A DNA stretch of 64,000 bases from Lithobates sylvaticus (Eukaryota > Chordata > Amphibia > Anura > Ranidae), in assembly GCA_028564925.1 (NCBI GenBank), contig CM053029.1, forward strand, positions 585,077,731 through 585,141,730, given 5' to 3'. The position numbers and the translations under genes are program-made. The notes beneath the pieces are model-generated. The model searched no databases. It saw only the letters and a list, made by a program, of their open reading frames with translations, and was not told the DNA's origin. This document shows, in pieces, positions 21,757 through 33,149 of the stretch. How positions within the stretch are numbered: position 1 is the stretch's first letter; each line of letters starts with the position of its first letter.

Positions 21757-22262
21757 GTGTTGCTCACTGGGTGGAGCAGTTTTGCAATACAGTCTCGTTA
21801 TCACTGGAAGCACTTTTGGTGTCATTGAAGAGAAGTATTTAATTCATTGATAGCCCTGTTTGGTGTTATTGAAGAGGAATATTTATTTCACTGACCTTGG
21901 GACTTTAAGTTATGCTTGCACCTTTGCGCATTTTTGCGTGTTTTTTTCGCGATTTTGATGCGTTCTGCATTTTTTTTCTTTTTATTTAGCCAATTTGTTG
22001 TTGGGCAGATTAAATGATGCAAAACGCATTAAAAACGTGTAAAAAAATGTGCTAAAAACATACTAAATGCTTTTCTGCAGCATCTCCATTGAAGTCTATT
22101 GAACCAAAAAATCTGCGTTTTGCATTTCAAAAAGTCCCTGAACTCTTTCCAAAAATGCAGAGGCACAAAAATGCATTGGTGTGAACATGTTCCATGTGAA
22201 CCCATGTTAAAAACAATGTCATGCATTTCTGCAAAAGGCAGGAAAAAATGCATTAATGTGAA
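21757..22262. repeat. repeat-like stretch with AAAATGCATT(A)ATGTGAACC motifs
   Basis: 21905-22262 contains TTTTTGCGTG, AAAACGCATTAAAAACG and GCATTAATGTGAACCAAGCC, with weak inverted symmetry. This style is common in frog interspersed repeats. I cannot name a family. The last 250 bases carry two overlapping spurious frames. Confidence 0.35.
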
Positions 22263-22264
22263 CC

Positions 22265-24650
22265 AAGCCTTGAGGGGGCTCTGATGTAAGGTCGCTCGAA
22301 TGAAGGGGGCTCTGAAGTAAGGGGGCTCTAATGTAGGGGGCTCTGATGTAGGGGGGCTCTGATGTAAGGGGGGGCTCTAATGTAAGGGGGGCTCTGATGG
22401 GGGCTCTGATGTAAGGGGGCTCTGATGTAGGGGGCTTTGATGTAAGTGGGGCTCTGATCTAGGGCGCTCTGATTTAAGGGGGCTCTGATGTAGGGGGCTT
22501 TGATGTAAGGGGGGCTCTGATCTAGGGCACTCTGATGTAAGGGGGCTCTTATGTAAGGGGACTCTGATGTAAGGGGCTCTGATGTAAGGTCTTTCGAATG
22601 AAGGGGGCTCTGAAGTAAGGGGGCTCTGATGTAAGGGGGGCTCTGATGTAAGGGGGCTCTAATGTAAGGGGGCTCTGATGTGAGGGGGGCTATATTGTAA
22701 GGGGGGCTCTGATGAAGGGGGGGCTCTCTGGATGATGTGAGGGGGCTCTGATGTAAGAGGGGCTCTGATGTGATGGGGGGCTCTGATGGGGGGGGGGCTC
22801 TGATGTAAGGGGGGGGGCTTCTTTGATGTAAGGGGGCTCTGATGTAACTCTGATGGGGGCTCTGATGTAAGGGGGCTCTGATAGGGGCTCTGATGTAAGG
22901 GGGCTCTGATGTAAAGGGGGTCTCTGATGTAAGGGGGCTCTGATGTAATGGGGGGGGGCTCTGATGTAATGGGGGCTCTGATGTAGGGGGGCTCTGATGG
23001 GGGCTCTGATAGGGGGCTCTGATGTAAGGGGAATCTGATGTAAGGGGGCTCTCTGATGTAAGGGGGCTCTGATGTAAGGGGGCTCTGATGTAAGGGGGGC
23101 TCTGATGTAGGGGGCTTTGATGTAAGGGGGCTCTGATGTAGGGGGCTCTGATGTAAGGGGGGCTCTGATGCTCTGATGTAATGGGGGGCTCTGATGTAAG
23201 GGGGCTCTGATGTAAGGGGGCTCTGATGTAAGGGGCTCTGGGGGCTCTGATGTAAGGGGGCTCTGATGTAAGGGGGCTCTGATGTAGGGGGCTCTGCTCT
23301 AAGGGGGCTCTGATAAGGGGGGCTCTGAGGGGCTCTGATGTAAGGGGGCTCTGATGTAATGGGGGCTCTGATGTGTAAGGGGGCTCTGATGTAAGGGGGC
23401 TCTGAATCTGATAAGGGGGCTCTTAATGTGATGTAAGGGGGCTCTGATGTAAGGGGGCTCTGGTTAGGGGCTCTGATGTAAGGGGGCTCTGATGATGGGG
23501 TGATGTAAGGGGGGCTCTGATGTGATGTAAGGGGGCTCTGATGGGGGCTCTGATGTAAGGGGCTCTGATGTAAAATAAGGGGGCTCTGATGTAAGGGGGC
23601 TCTGATGTAAGGGGGGGGGCTCTGATGTGAAAGGGGGCTCTGATGTATGATGTAATGGGGGCTCTGATGTAAGGGGCTCTGATGAAAGGGGGCTCTGATG
23701 TAAGGGGGGCTCTGATGTAAGGGGGGGGGATGGGGGGGCTCTGATGTAAAGGGGGGCTCTGATGTAATGAGGGGGGCTCTGATGTAGGGGGCTCTGATGT
23801 AATGGGGGCTCTGATGTAATGGGGGGGCTCTGATGTAAGGGGGCTCTGATGTAAGGGGCTCTGATGTAAGGGGGGCTCTGATGTAAGGGGGCTCTGATGT
23901 AATGTAAGGGGGGCTCTGATGTAATGTGGGGACTCTGATGTCAAGGGGGCTCTGATGTAAGGGGGCTCTTATGTAAGGGGACTCTGATGTTAGGGGGGCT
24001 CTGATGTAAAGGGGGGGCTCTGATGTAAGGGGGCTCTGATGTAAGGGGGCTCTGATGTAAGGGGGCTCTGATGTAAGGGGGGCTCTGATGTAGGGGGCTC
24101 TGATGTAAGGGGCTCTGATGTAAGGGGGGCTCTGATGTAAAGGGGGCTCTGATGTAAAGGGGGCTCTGATGTAAGGGGGCTCTGATGTAAGGTGTGCTTG
24201 GATGAAGGGGGCTCTTATGTTAGGGGACTCTGATGTAAGGGGGCTCTGATGATGTAACGGGGGGGGCTCTGATGTAAGGGGGGCTCTGATGAAGGGGGGC
24301 TGTGATGTAAACGGGGACTGTGATGTAAACGGGGGCTCTGTGATGTAAGGGGGGCTCTGATGTAAGGGGGGCTCTGATGTAAATGGGGGGGCTCTGATGT
24401 AAGGGGGGCTGTGATGTAAACGGGGGCTGTGATGTAAGGGGGGCTCTGATGAAGGGGGGCTCTGATGTAAGGGGGCTCTGTAATGTAAGGGGGGCTCTGA
24501 TGTAATGGGGGGCTCTGATGTAAAGGGGGGGCTCTGATGTAAGGGGGCTCTGATGTAAGGGGGCTCTGATGTAGGGGGGGCTCTGATGTAAATGGGGGCT
24601 CTGATGTAAACGGGGGCTCTGATGTAAGGGGGGCTCTGATGGGGATCCTG
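22265..24650. repeat. 2.4-kb G-rich minisatellite, unit about 18 bp
   Basis: There are roughly 120-130 tandem copies of GGGGGCTCTGATGTAA with variation in G-run length (3 to 9) and occasional loss of GTAA. The plus strand is G-rich with many runs of four or more G, so it could form G-quadruplexes if single-stranded. The unit resembles that inside the Tc1 element at 12100-13240. The 173-codon minus-strand frame (SEPPLHQSP-type) is a repeat artefact. The candidate exon begins about 140 bases after its end. Confidence 0.95.
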
Positions 24651-24787
24651 ATGTGTTTATTTTGAATTTCCTTGCTTTGTATTACTGATTTTTTTTTTGT
24701 CCTAAATCATATTATGCTGATTACAAAAAACTCCAGGTAAAACGTATTCATTCTTTTATATTTTATCCATTCATTTCTTTTTTTCAG

Positions 24788-25020
24788 CCCCTGAATATTT
24801 GTACAATATAAGATGTGACCCTCGTACTGGAAAGGTTGCAGCCCCCCGATCTAAAGGATTCTCAGTGCAAAAGAGAACTAGTTACTTAATGCCTCCGATG
24901 ACAATGGGGATGGAGAGAACACGGCCGGCTCCCCATCCAATGACCTCTCTATACCATGAATCCGAGGAACACTTCTTGAGAAGAACAAAAGAAATCAGCT
25001 TCCTACAACTTCCAATATGA
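24788..25020 (+). CDS. candidate terminal coding exon of an unidentified host gene
   Basis: A strong splice-acceptor-like tract (T-rich, ending TTTTTTTCAG at 24787) is followed by an open stretch to a TGA at 25018-25020. In the open frame it encodes PEYLYNIRCDPRTGKV, a basic middle (RSKGFSVQKRTSYLMPP), then MERTRPAPHPMTSLYHESEE and KEISFLQLPI at the end, about 76 residues. Two bases before the first full codon imply a phase-1 intron. AATAAA follows at 25034-25039. There is no internal ATG start near the exon edge, which fits an internal-to-last exon rather than a complete gene. The composition (Pro, Arg, Tyr, Met) does not look like a transposon protein. I cannot name the gene; chance is the main alternative. 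Confidence 0.45.
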
Positions 25021-25590
25021 TAAATCCGCACACAATAAATCACAGACATGCTTTCCCTCTATCACATCTAATTTAGGAGCTTTATACAAAATGATTTAGA
25101 ATAATTCCACACACATCACATTCTTTTATTTATTGGACTTCTTTAAAATGGTGTTTGTAATGCATGTTCTGAATTCCGGCCAAACGTTTAATGTGAACTA
25201 GTTATGGGGGGTTGGATAGAGCTGGATAGAGCTAAAGTTAAAAGTATTTAACTTTTTCTTTTAGATCAAGTTGTTAAATGTAATTTCTAACTTTGAAGAG
25301 TAGCTCCAGTTTTGTTGAGAAAAAAACAATCACCCCCTGGGTGATCGATGTACATTGCAAGGATTCTAACAAACTTTGTTGCAGAGTCCTACCTTTTGTT
25401 ATTCTCAAGGAATCCCTATTTGTTTGTCTGTGTTTGTGTGGTAAATGAATCTGATGGCAGTGGTTTCATAATTATCAACCAGCTGCTTCACCTGCAGGGC
25501 TCTAATGGGGAAAGTGGCAGGGTTTGCATTCCTTTAGATGTGATTTCCTATTGGGAGTATCTCACCAAAAATGAAATTTTTGTTGCGGGG
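25021..25590. other. 3' flank of the candidate exon, otherwise unassigned
   Basis: AATAAA lies at 25034-25039. An 88-codon frame at 25348-25614 has no recognisable domain. No repeats are visible. The region ends at a 14-base sequence that is duplicated at 26822-26835. Confidence 0.35.
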
Positions 25591-26835
25591 ATGCCTGACA
25601 TCTGTAAAGAATGAGTGTAACCACTAATGCCTGCCCCTAGGTACACCCCTCCGTGCCGTGCTGTATATTTCTTCTCAATAAGTTGGATAAATAAAATAAA
25701 TAAATAAATATACCAATATATAAGAATATATAAAAAATATAAAAATATATAAAATTAGTATAAATATTAAACACCACAGTCGGTAATAGCAGCCGCTTAA
25801 AATGTGCAAAGTATGAAAATATGGCAATTTATAAAAACAGTCCTTCCTATATAAAGTCTCTATAATATTGCAGCAGCGCTTATGTCCTTATTCGCACCGA
25901 GGACTATACGGTAAATCACAGATGAAAGAAGATGAGTGAATATTTCAATCGCTACTGTAAAAGTTCTTTCCGTGCAAAATAATCAGTATCCACCGAGAAT
26001 TGCACCAGGTATTCACCACGTGCGATATAAATTCCCCGCATGGGGATGCACTCACCAGACCCAAGTTAAAAATACGCCCATCAAATAGGTTTATCCAGCA
26101 TCAGCGTTTCTCCGGTCGTCGGTCACTGCCCTTACGTTTCGTCACATCCGGACTTCTTCTGAGGGCGCCCTCAGAAGAAGTCCGGATGTGACGAAACGTC
26201 AGGGCAGTGACCGACGACCGGAAGTGACGTTCTGCGCCTCAAACGTGCGCTCCAGGGACTAGGCAGCAGGAAGCTGAGCGCTGTTCTATACAGCCGAGTG
26301 ATAACACCAGTTCCGGCGGGGCTAAAGCACCTTAACAGGCACAGTACTAATACAACGCTTGATTTTTATTGATGCAGGGTACGCATTTATGTACTAAGGG
26401 GGGAAGTTTTATACCCAATAAAATCTTTTATACAGTATCACACTATATGCAACCTTCTTTTTATATGAGGGGAATTGGTGTATGTTCCTGCTATGTCTGC
26501 TGCATTAAGGAGATAAGGAGTGGAGAAACGCTGATGCTGGATAAACCTATTTGATGGGCGTATTTTTAACTTGGGTCTGGTGAGTGCATCCCCATGCGGG
26601 GAATTTATATCGCACGTGGTGAATACCTGGTGGAATTCTCGGTGGATACTGATTATTTTGCACGGAAAGAACTTTTACAGTAGCGATTGAAATATTCACT
26701 CATCTTCTTTCATCTGTGATTTACCGCATAGTCCTCGGTGCGAATAAGGACATAAGCGCTGCTGCAATATTATAGAGACTTTATATAGGAAGGACTGTTT
26801 TTATAAAATTGCCATATTTTCATGCCTGACATCTG
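25591..26835. mobile_element. foldback insertion with 14-bp target duplication and hammerhead-like centre
   Basis: ATGCCTGACATCTG at 25591-25604 recurs at 26822-26835, so the insert is 25605-26821. The first 190 bases hold AATAAATA-type AT repeats. The arms, about 25815-26110 and 26525-26821, are inverted copies (for example GCGCTTATGTCCTTATTCGC). Near the middle is an almost perfect 112-bp palindrome (26111-26222) that carries hammerhead-like sequence on both strands. A long duplication and ribozyme motifs fit a Penelope-like element derivative; the assignment is inferred. Confidence 0.65.
26125..26205. ncRNA. paired hammerhead-like motifs, imperfect core
   Basis: On the plus strand 26167-26205 reads: stem I GCCCT, core CAGAAGA, short stem II GTC/GAC, GAAA, CGTC, then AGGGC closing stem I. 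The core differs from the hammerhead consensus CUGANGA at one position, so activity is doubtful. The palindrome puts an inverted copy on the minus strand at 26128-26166, with GTA at the cleavage position. The geometry matches minimal type I hammerheads with very short stem III, as known from Penelope-like elements and newt satellite 2. Confidence 0.5.
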
Positions 26836-27088
26836 ACTTATGTCTGTATCTTAGTGTAGACTTCTGGTAAAATCAGTAATCCAATCACATAAGCAAGAAA
26901 TGACACATCTGTGTCCAGAGCGTCTTCAGGTAGCCATATTGCATTTTACAGAAAGTTACAGAGCTGCAGATTGAAAAGGAAAGGTCATTTTTAAAACATT
27001 CAATTACAATATGTCACAATTGTATAAGCTATATTATTATTTCTTTATTATTTGCTATTTTTCTTTCCCATGAAAGAGGAGTAACCCT

Positions 27089-27525
27089 TTAACCACTTCA
27101 GCCCCGGAGGATTTGGCTGCTCAATGACCAGAGCACTTTTTACAAATTGCCACTGCGCTGCTTCAACTGGTAATTGCGCGGTCATGCAATGCTGTACCCA
27201 AAATTTGCATCCTTTTTTTCCCACAAATAGAGCTTTCTTTTGATGGTATTTGATCGCCTCTGCCATTTTAATTTTTTGCGATATAAACGACAGAAAATTT
27301 AGAAAAAAAATAATATTTTCTACATTTTGTTATACATTTTTTTTTAATAAACTCAATTTTAGTCATACATTTAGGCCAAAATATATTTAGTATATTTATT
27401 GGTTTGCGCAAAAAGTTACAGCGTCTACAAACTAGGGTACATTTTCTGGAATTTACGCAGCTTTTAGTTTATGACTGCCTATCTCATTTCTTGAGGTGCT
27501 AAAATGGCAGGGCAGTACAAACCCC
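27089..27525 (-). mobile_element. truncated CCACTT-type TTAA element
   Basis: TTAA at 27089-27092 is followed by CCACTTCAGCCCCGGAGG and the family marks ACAAATAGAGCTTTCTTTTG and TTTTTGCGATATAAACG. It fades out by about 27525, where Penelope-like sequence starts. The far TTAA and terminal repeat are missing. Confidence 0.65.
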
Positions 27526-28332
27526 CGAATTCTGTCGTTCTCCTTGACTTGTCATTTGATGTTCTACATGATACACATTTTCCACATCTGAAGAATCCCT
27601 TTTGGTTAAAGAATGTGCTCATTTTCTTGGGTGGGTCGGGTAGATTTTTAACCAAATGATCTCTAATCCTTCTGGCTCTTCTATAGATAAAGTTGGTTTT
27701 TTTTGGCAGTATACTCCCTAATTGTGGGTCGTTGCTAATAATTGGCCAGTGTTTGCTGATAATTCCTTCTAGGATTTTGTACTGGCTATTGTGTAGCCTG
27801 TCAGGAACGGTATGGTGTCAACCTGTGCCATCCTTTTGTTCGTTCTCTTATTTGAAATAACAGAGTCACGGTTTTTCTGTGCTATTTTATTTCTAGTTAT
27901 TTCTAATGGTCCCTTCACGTACCCTTTTTCTGTGAATCTGTCTATTAAGATGTCTGTCTGGTCATAATAGTCTTCCAGTTGGTCACAGTTCCTTCTTATT
28001 CTGGTGAACTGTCCCATGGGTATGGCTTTCTTCCACTTGGGGTGGTGGCAACTATTGTACGGAATGTATCCGTTTCTGTCCGTTTCTTTGAAGAAAGTTT
28101 TAGTTTCTAAATGGTGCTCATTTTTATAAATCTCCAGGTCTAAAAAATTTACTTTTTGTGTGTGCATTTCTACTGTAAATTTAATATCATATTTGTTGTT
28201 ACCAATGTGTTGCACAAAAGTTGCCAATTCTTCCCTTGTGCCCTCCCAAACGATCAGTATCAAGTGATCCATTCCATAGGTGGTGACGGTCAAGAAATCT
28301 GCACAAGTTATATGTATTTGTATTAAGCACAA
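27526..28332 (-). pseudogene. Penelope-like retroelement, reverse transcriptase C-terminal part
   Basis: On the minus strand the frame encodes LILIVWEGTREELATFV, YDIKFTVEMHTQKVNFLDLE and GYIPYNSCHHPKWKKAIP, then FTRIRRNC and RFTEKGY. These are typical of Penelope/Neptune reverse transcriptases just after the catalytic YIDD region; here that motif reads YGMD. Past a stop near 27769 another frame continues with ISKHWPII, YRRARRIRDHLV and CGKCVSC, the linker with a cysteine motif that precedes the GIY-YIG endonuclease. The endonuclease itself is not seen; the element is cut by the TTAA fragment. It is a dead piece of a once longer element (usually about 700-800 residues). Confidence 0.85.
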
Positions 28333-29049
28333 GCGGTGTTGGCACGGACTCTCTTTATACAGTTTTTATAGTTCATAGCTCGGCTCTTTTGTGTTTGTTC
28401 ACGTTAGATTGCATGATATCGACAAATTGAATAATTGTTTTGTATATGGCTAAACTGATGGGATTGGGATATTGATTATACTATATGTAATAGACATCTG
28501 CTATATATGCCCCGTTGTACTATCATTTTTGGGGGAGTGAAGATGGGCTACTGATGGAATACATTTGTTATTTTTAGAAAGAGCACCTTACCCTGTAATT
28601 AGCGTAGATATAAGCCCAAACTGCACAGGATAGCAATTTATGATATCCGCATGCACTAAGCACTTTAAATAGCCTTAATAAGGCATAAAGCCAACACAGG
28701 CACCTGACACATTTGGGTATTTTTGGTTTTTGTTTTTTGTCCTCTATTTCTTATTTTTGAACAAGGTATTAATATATTATAGGCCAGCACCTGCACATTT
28801 GGCACTATAGGCTGTTGGGGACACCGCAGCATAGCACACACTAACGGGGGGAACCCACATGTGTTTTGAATACTATTTAGCGCAGTTTCCACTTTAACCT
28901 TTTCTATATTCTGAATAGCCACCTATTGGTGGTTACATCACACGAAACTGCAGCTCACTAAAATATTGTATTGTATTTCATTTATTCTTAGTCTTATTTT
29001 TATTTTTGGAACACACTAACCAGCGCCAGTACCACACGTTCTTATTGTC
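28333..29049 (-). other. possible upstream part of the Penelope-like element
   Basis: No clear coding sequence is visible. The position directly upstream, in the minus-strand sense, of the Penelope frame and the phrase TAACCAGCGCCAGTACCAC near 29020 suggest it may belong to the same element, but this is a guess from context. An 85-codon minus-strand frame here has no domain. Confidence 0.25.
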
Positions 29050-30590
29050 TATAGTATGCCTGTGAAGGGGCGCATGTTTCCCGTGCTTAGAACTGTCCCT
29101 GCACAAAGTGTAATTTTTGCAGGAAAAAAAGCTATTTAAAATCACTTGCGGCTAATGAATTGCCGGATTCCGTAACACAGAGAACAGTCATTCATTGAAA
29201 GTCATTGATAAAAAAATTCAATTACCAGGCCCTTCAGGTCTGCTATGGATATTAAGGGGAACCCCGCTTCAAATTTAAAAAAAAATTACGTAGGGGTCCC
29301 CCTAAATATCCATACCAGACCCCTTCAGGTCTGGGATGTATTTTAAGGGGAACACCGGCCAAAAAAAAAAAAATGGCGTGGAGTCCCCCTCAAAATCCAT
29401 ACCAGACCCTTATCCGAGCACGCAACCTGGCAGGCCGCAGGAAAAAGAGGGGGGGACGAGAGCGCCCCCCCCCCTCCCTCCTGAACCGTACCAGGCCACA
29501 TGCCCTCAACATTGGGAGGGTGCTCTGAGGGTCTGTGACCCCTCAAAGCACCATGTCCCCATGTTGATGGGGACAAGGGCCTCGTCCCCACAACCCTGGC
29601 CATTGGTTGTGGGGGTCTGCGGGCAGGGGGCATATCGGAACCTGGAAGCCCCCTTTAACAAGGGGACCCCAGATCCCGCCCCCCCTGTGTGAAATGGTAA
29701 GGGGGTACAAAAGTACCCCTACCATTTCACAAAAAAAGGGACAAAAATTTTAAAAATGACAGGAGACGGTCTTTGACAATTCCTTTATTAAAATCTTCTT
29801 TCTTTTGGTCTTTCTTCTTCCTTTCTTCATCTTCTTCTTCTTCTATCTTCTACCATCTTCTTCCATCTTCTTCTTCCATCTTCTTCTTCCTCCGATCCGC
29901 TTCTTCTTGCTCTGGTCTTCTCGTCCGGCATCTTCTTCCACGGCGTCGGCGTGTCTACTTGGGCTGCTCCACACAATGGGAGGCTCCCGCTGTGCGAGGC
30001 TTTGCTGCGTCTGACAGCTCTTTTATAACAGAGGGCAGACCCCCAAAGCAGCCTTCCAATGTTGAGGGCATGTGGCCTGGTACGGTTCAGGAGGGAGGGG
30101 GGGCCGCTCTCATCCCCCCTCTTTTCCTGCGGCCTGCCAGGTTTCGTGCTCGGATAAGGGTCTGGTATGGATTTTGGGGGGACCCCGCGCCATTTTTTAT
30201 TTTTTTTTGGCCGGGGTTCCCCTTAAAATCCATCCCAGACCTGAAGGGTCTGGTATGGATATTTAGGGGGACCCCTACGTAATTTTTTTTTAAATTTGAA
30301 GCGGGTTTCCCCTTAATATCCATAGCAAACCTGAAGGGCCTGTTAATTGAATTTGGGGGAAACCCCAAGCTTTTTTTTTTTTTTTATCAATGACTGTTTT
30401 TTTTTTTTATCAATGACTTTCAATGAATGACTGTTCTCTGTGTTACGGGAGCCGGCAATTCATTAGCCGCGAGTGATTTTAAATAGCTTTTTTTCCTGCA
30501 AAAATGACACTTTGTGCAGGGACAGTTCTAAGCACGGGAAACATGCGCCCCTTCACAGGCATACTATACGCACCCCCAGGTATGAAATTT
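29050..30590. repeat. second copy of the palindrome family
   Basis: Outer arms of about 480-550 bases (29055-29550 and 30035-30585) are inverted copies sharing GGGAAACATGCGCCCCTTC, CCCGTGCTTAGAAC and the GGTCTGGTATGGAT phrases. Between them lies one inner arm (29560-30030, with AAATGGTAAGGGGGTAC and TCTTC-rich sequence) whose partner is missing, so the inner palindrome present in the first copy has been lost or was never made here. Confidence 0.8.
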
Positions 30591-31857
30591 AAAGGAATGT
30601 TACACTTTTATTGTTTCACATTAAGCATTATTAACCCCTTCACATCCCGCCCATAGTCATATGACGCCCACCAGGACGATCTTCCATCCTGGGTGGGCGT
30701 CATATGACGTCCTCCCATTCCCGGCCGCCTGGGGGGCGCGCGCGCACCGGCGGCAGCACGCGCGCGCTCCCGCGGCGTCGCTCGGAACCCGGTGCGCGTG
30801 CCCGGCGGCCGCGATGTCCGTCGGGCACCCGAGATTGCCCGTTAAAACAGCGGGACCGTGCGGACCGTGGAGCTGTGTGTGTAAACACACAGCTCCACAT
30901 CCTGTCAGTGGCGAGGAGACCGATCATGTGTTCCCAGTACGGAGGAACACCGATCGGTCTCCTCCCTTTGTGAGTCCCCTCCCCCCACAGTTAGAATGAC
31001 TACCTTAGGGAACATATTAACCCCTGCAGCCCCCCTAGTGTTAACCCCTTCCCTGCAAGTCACATTTACAATCAATGCAATTTTATAGCAACGATCGCTG
31101 TGTAAATGTGAATGGTCCCAAAAATGTGTTAAAAGTGTCCGCCGCAGTGTCGCAGTCATGAAAAAAAAATCGCAGATCGCCGCCATTACTAGTAAAAAAA
31201 AAAAAATGCAATAATATCTATCCCCTATTTTGTAGACGCTATAACTTTTGTGCAAACCGATAAATATATGCTTATTGCGATTTTTTTTACCAAAAATATG
31301 TACAAGAATACGTATCGGCCTAAACTGAGTAAAAAAATTGTTTTTTTATAGCAAAAAGTAAAAAATATTGTGTTTTTTTCAAAATTGTCGCTCTTCTTTT
31401 GTTTATAGCGCAAAAAATAAAAACCGCAGAGGTGATCAAATACCACCAAAAGAAAGCTCTATTTGTGGGAAAAAATGGACGTCAATTTTGTTTGGGTGTA
31501 ACGTCGCACGACCGCGCAATTGTTAGTTAAAGCGACGCAGTGCCGAATCGCAAAAAGTGCTCTGGTAAGGAAGGGGGTAAAATCGCCCGGTGCTGAAGCG
31601 GTTAAAATCACTGCTCCTGAAAAAACGTCAGTTTTAAAAAAAAAAATTGTGCATTGATACATGTCCCCTGGGGCAGGACCCAGGTCCCCAAACACTTTTT
31701 ATGACAATAACATGCATATTAGCCTTTAAAATTAGCACTTTTGATTTTGAACATTCGAGTCCCATAGACTTTAATAGGGTTCTAAAGTTCGCACGAGCTT
31801 TAGGTCTGTTCGCAGGTTCTGGTGCGAACCGAACAGGGGGGTGTTCGGCTCATCCCT
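30591..31857. mobile_element. palindrome-family end interrupted by a TTAA element
   Basis: The family end (30591-30630 plus 31606-31857, with GTCCCCTGGGGCAGGACCC and the tip GGTGTTCGGCTCATCCCTAG) is split by a 967-bp element at 30635-31601 flanked by TTAA at 30631-30634 and 31602-31605. The uninterrupted family copy at 63121-63140 has a single TTAA at 63127-63130. The insert starts CCCCTTCACATCCCGCCC and ends GGTGCTGAAGCGG, matching the CC(A/G)CTTCA-type ends, and carries CCACCAAAAGAAAGCTC. It has no transposase. Confidence 0.8.
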
Positions 31858-33149
31858 AGTCACCAGTACGGTATTTGTATATTGAGATCATATCCCCTCT
31901 CAAGCGTCTCTTCTCCAGAGAGAATAAGTTCAGTGCTCGCAACCTTTCCTCATAACTAATATCCTCCAGACCCTTTATTAGCTTTGTTGCCCTTCTTTGT
32001 ACTCGCTCCATTTCCAGTACATCCTTCCTGAGGACTGGTGCCCAGAACTGGACAGCATACTCCAAGTGAGGCCAGACCAGAGTCTTGAAGAGCGGGAGAA
32101 TTATCGTTTAATCTCTGGAGTTAATCCTTTTTTAATGCATGCCAATATTCTGTTTGTTAGCCGCAGCTTGGCATTGCATGCCATTGCTGAGCCTATCATC
32201 TACTAGGACCCCAAAGTCCTTTTCCATCCTAGATTCCCCCAGAGGTTCTTCCCCCAGTGTATAGATTGCATTCATATTTTTTCCACCCAAATGCATTATT
32301 TTACATATTTCTACATTAAACCTCATTTGCCATGTAGTTGCCCACCCCGTTGACTTGTTCAGACCCTCTTGCAAGGTTTTCACAGCCTGCACAGAAGTTA
32401 TTGGCCTATTCCACAAATACAGAGATTGAACTGTTTACCCCATCCTCCAGGTAATTTATGAATAAATTAAATAGCATTGGTCCTAGCACAGAACCCTGGG
32501 GGACCCCACTTCCCACCCCTGACCATTCAGAGTACTCCCCATTTATCACGACCCTCTGAACTCGCCCTTGTAGCCAGTTTTCAATCCATGTACTCACCCT
32601 ATGGTCCATGCCAACTGACCTTATTTTGTACAATAAACTTTTATGGGGATCTGTGTCAAATGCTTTTGCAAAATCCAGATACACCACATCTACAGGCCTT
32701 CCTTTATCTAGATGGCAGCTCACCTCCTCATAGAAGGTTAATAGATTTGTTTGGCAAGAACAATTCTTCATGAATCCATGCTGATTACTGCTAATGATAT
32801 CGTTTTCATTACTAAAATCTTGTATATAGTCCATTATCATCCCCTCCAAGAGCTTGCATACTATTGATGTTAGGCTAACTGGTCTGTAATTCCTAGGGAT
32901 GTATTTTGGGCCCTTTTTAAATAGTGGTGCTACATTGGCTTTTCTCCAATCTGCTGGTACCATTCCAGTCAGTAGACTGTCAGTAAAAATTAGGAACAAT
33001 GGTCTGGCAATTACTTGACTGAGTTCCCTAAGTACCCTCGGGTGCAAGCCATCCGGTCCCGGTGATTTATTAATGTTAAGTTCCCCAAGTCTAATTCTAA
33101 TTCTGTCCTCTGTTAGCCATGAGGGTGCTTCCTGTGACTTGTCGTCCAA
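31857..33149 (-). pseudogene. CR1/L2-type LINE, reverse transcriptase and C-terminus
   Basis: The minus-strand frame from 33149 encodes [65 protein letters not shown] and GVPQGSVLGPMLFNLFI, in the correct order for a Jockey-superfamily reverse transcriptase. Where the catalytic FADD box should follow, the frame reads FVE and stops; the box has been lost. Later frames give EGLNKSTGWATTWQMRFN with CKIMHLG, and near the 3' end [20 protein letters not shown] with [14 protein letters not shown]. The endonuclease half is missing (5' truncation). It abuts a truncated Tc1 at 33149/33150 and a palindrome-family tip at 31857. Confidence 0.85.

Noticed and set aside
23423-23944. 173-codon minus-strand frame with SEPPLHQSPL-type repeats
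   Set aside because: Product of the 18-bp minisatellite; no start context or domain.
25348-25614. 88-codon frame as a possible second host exon
   Set aside because: No splice signals or domain could be supported, and the C-terminal part runs into the 14-bp duplicated sequence at 25591-25604.
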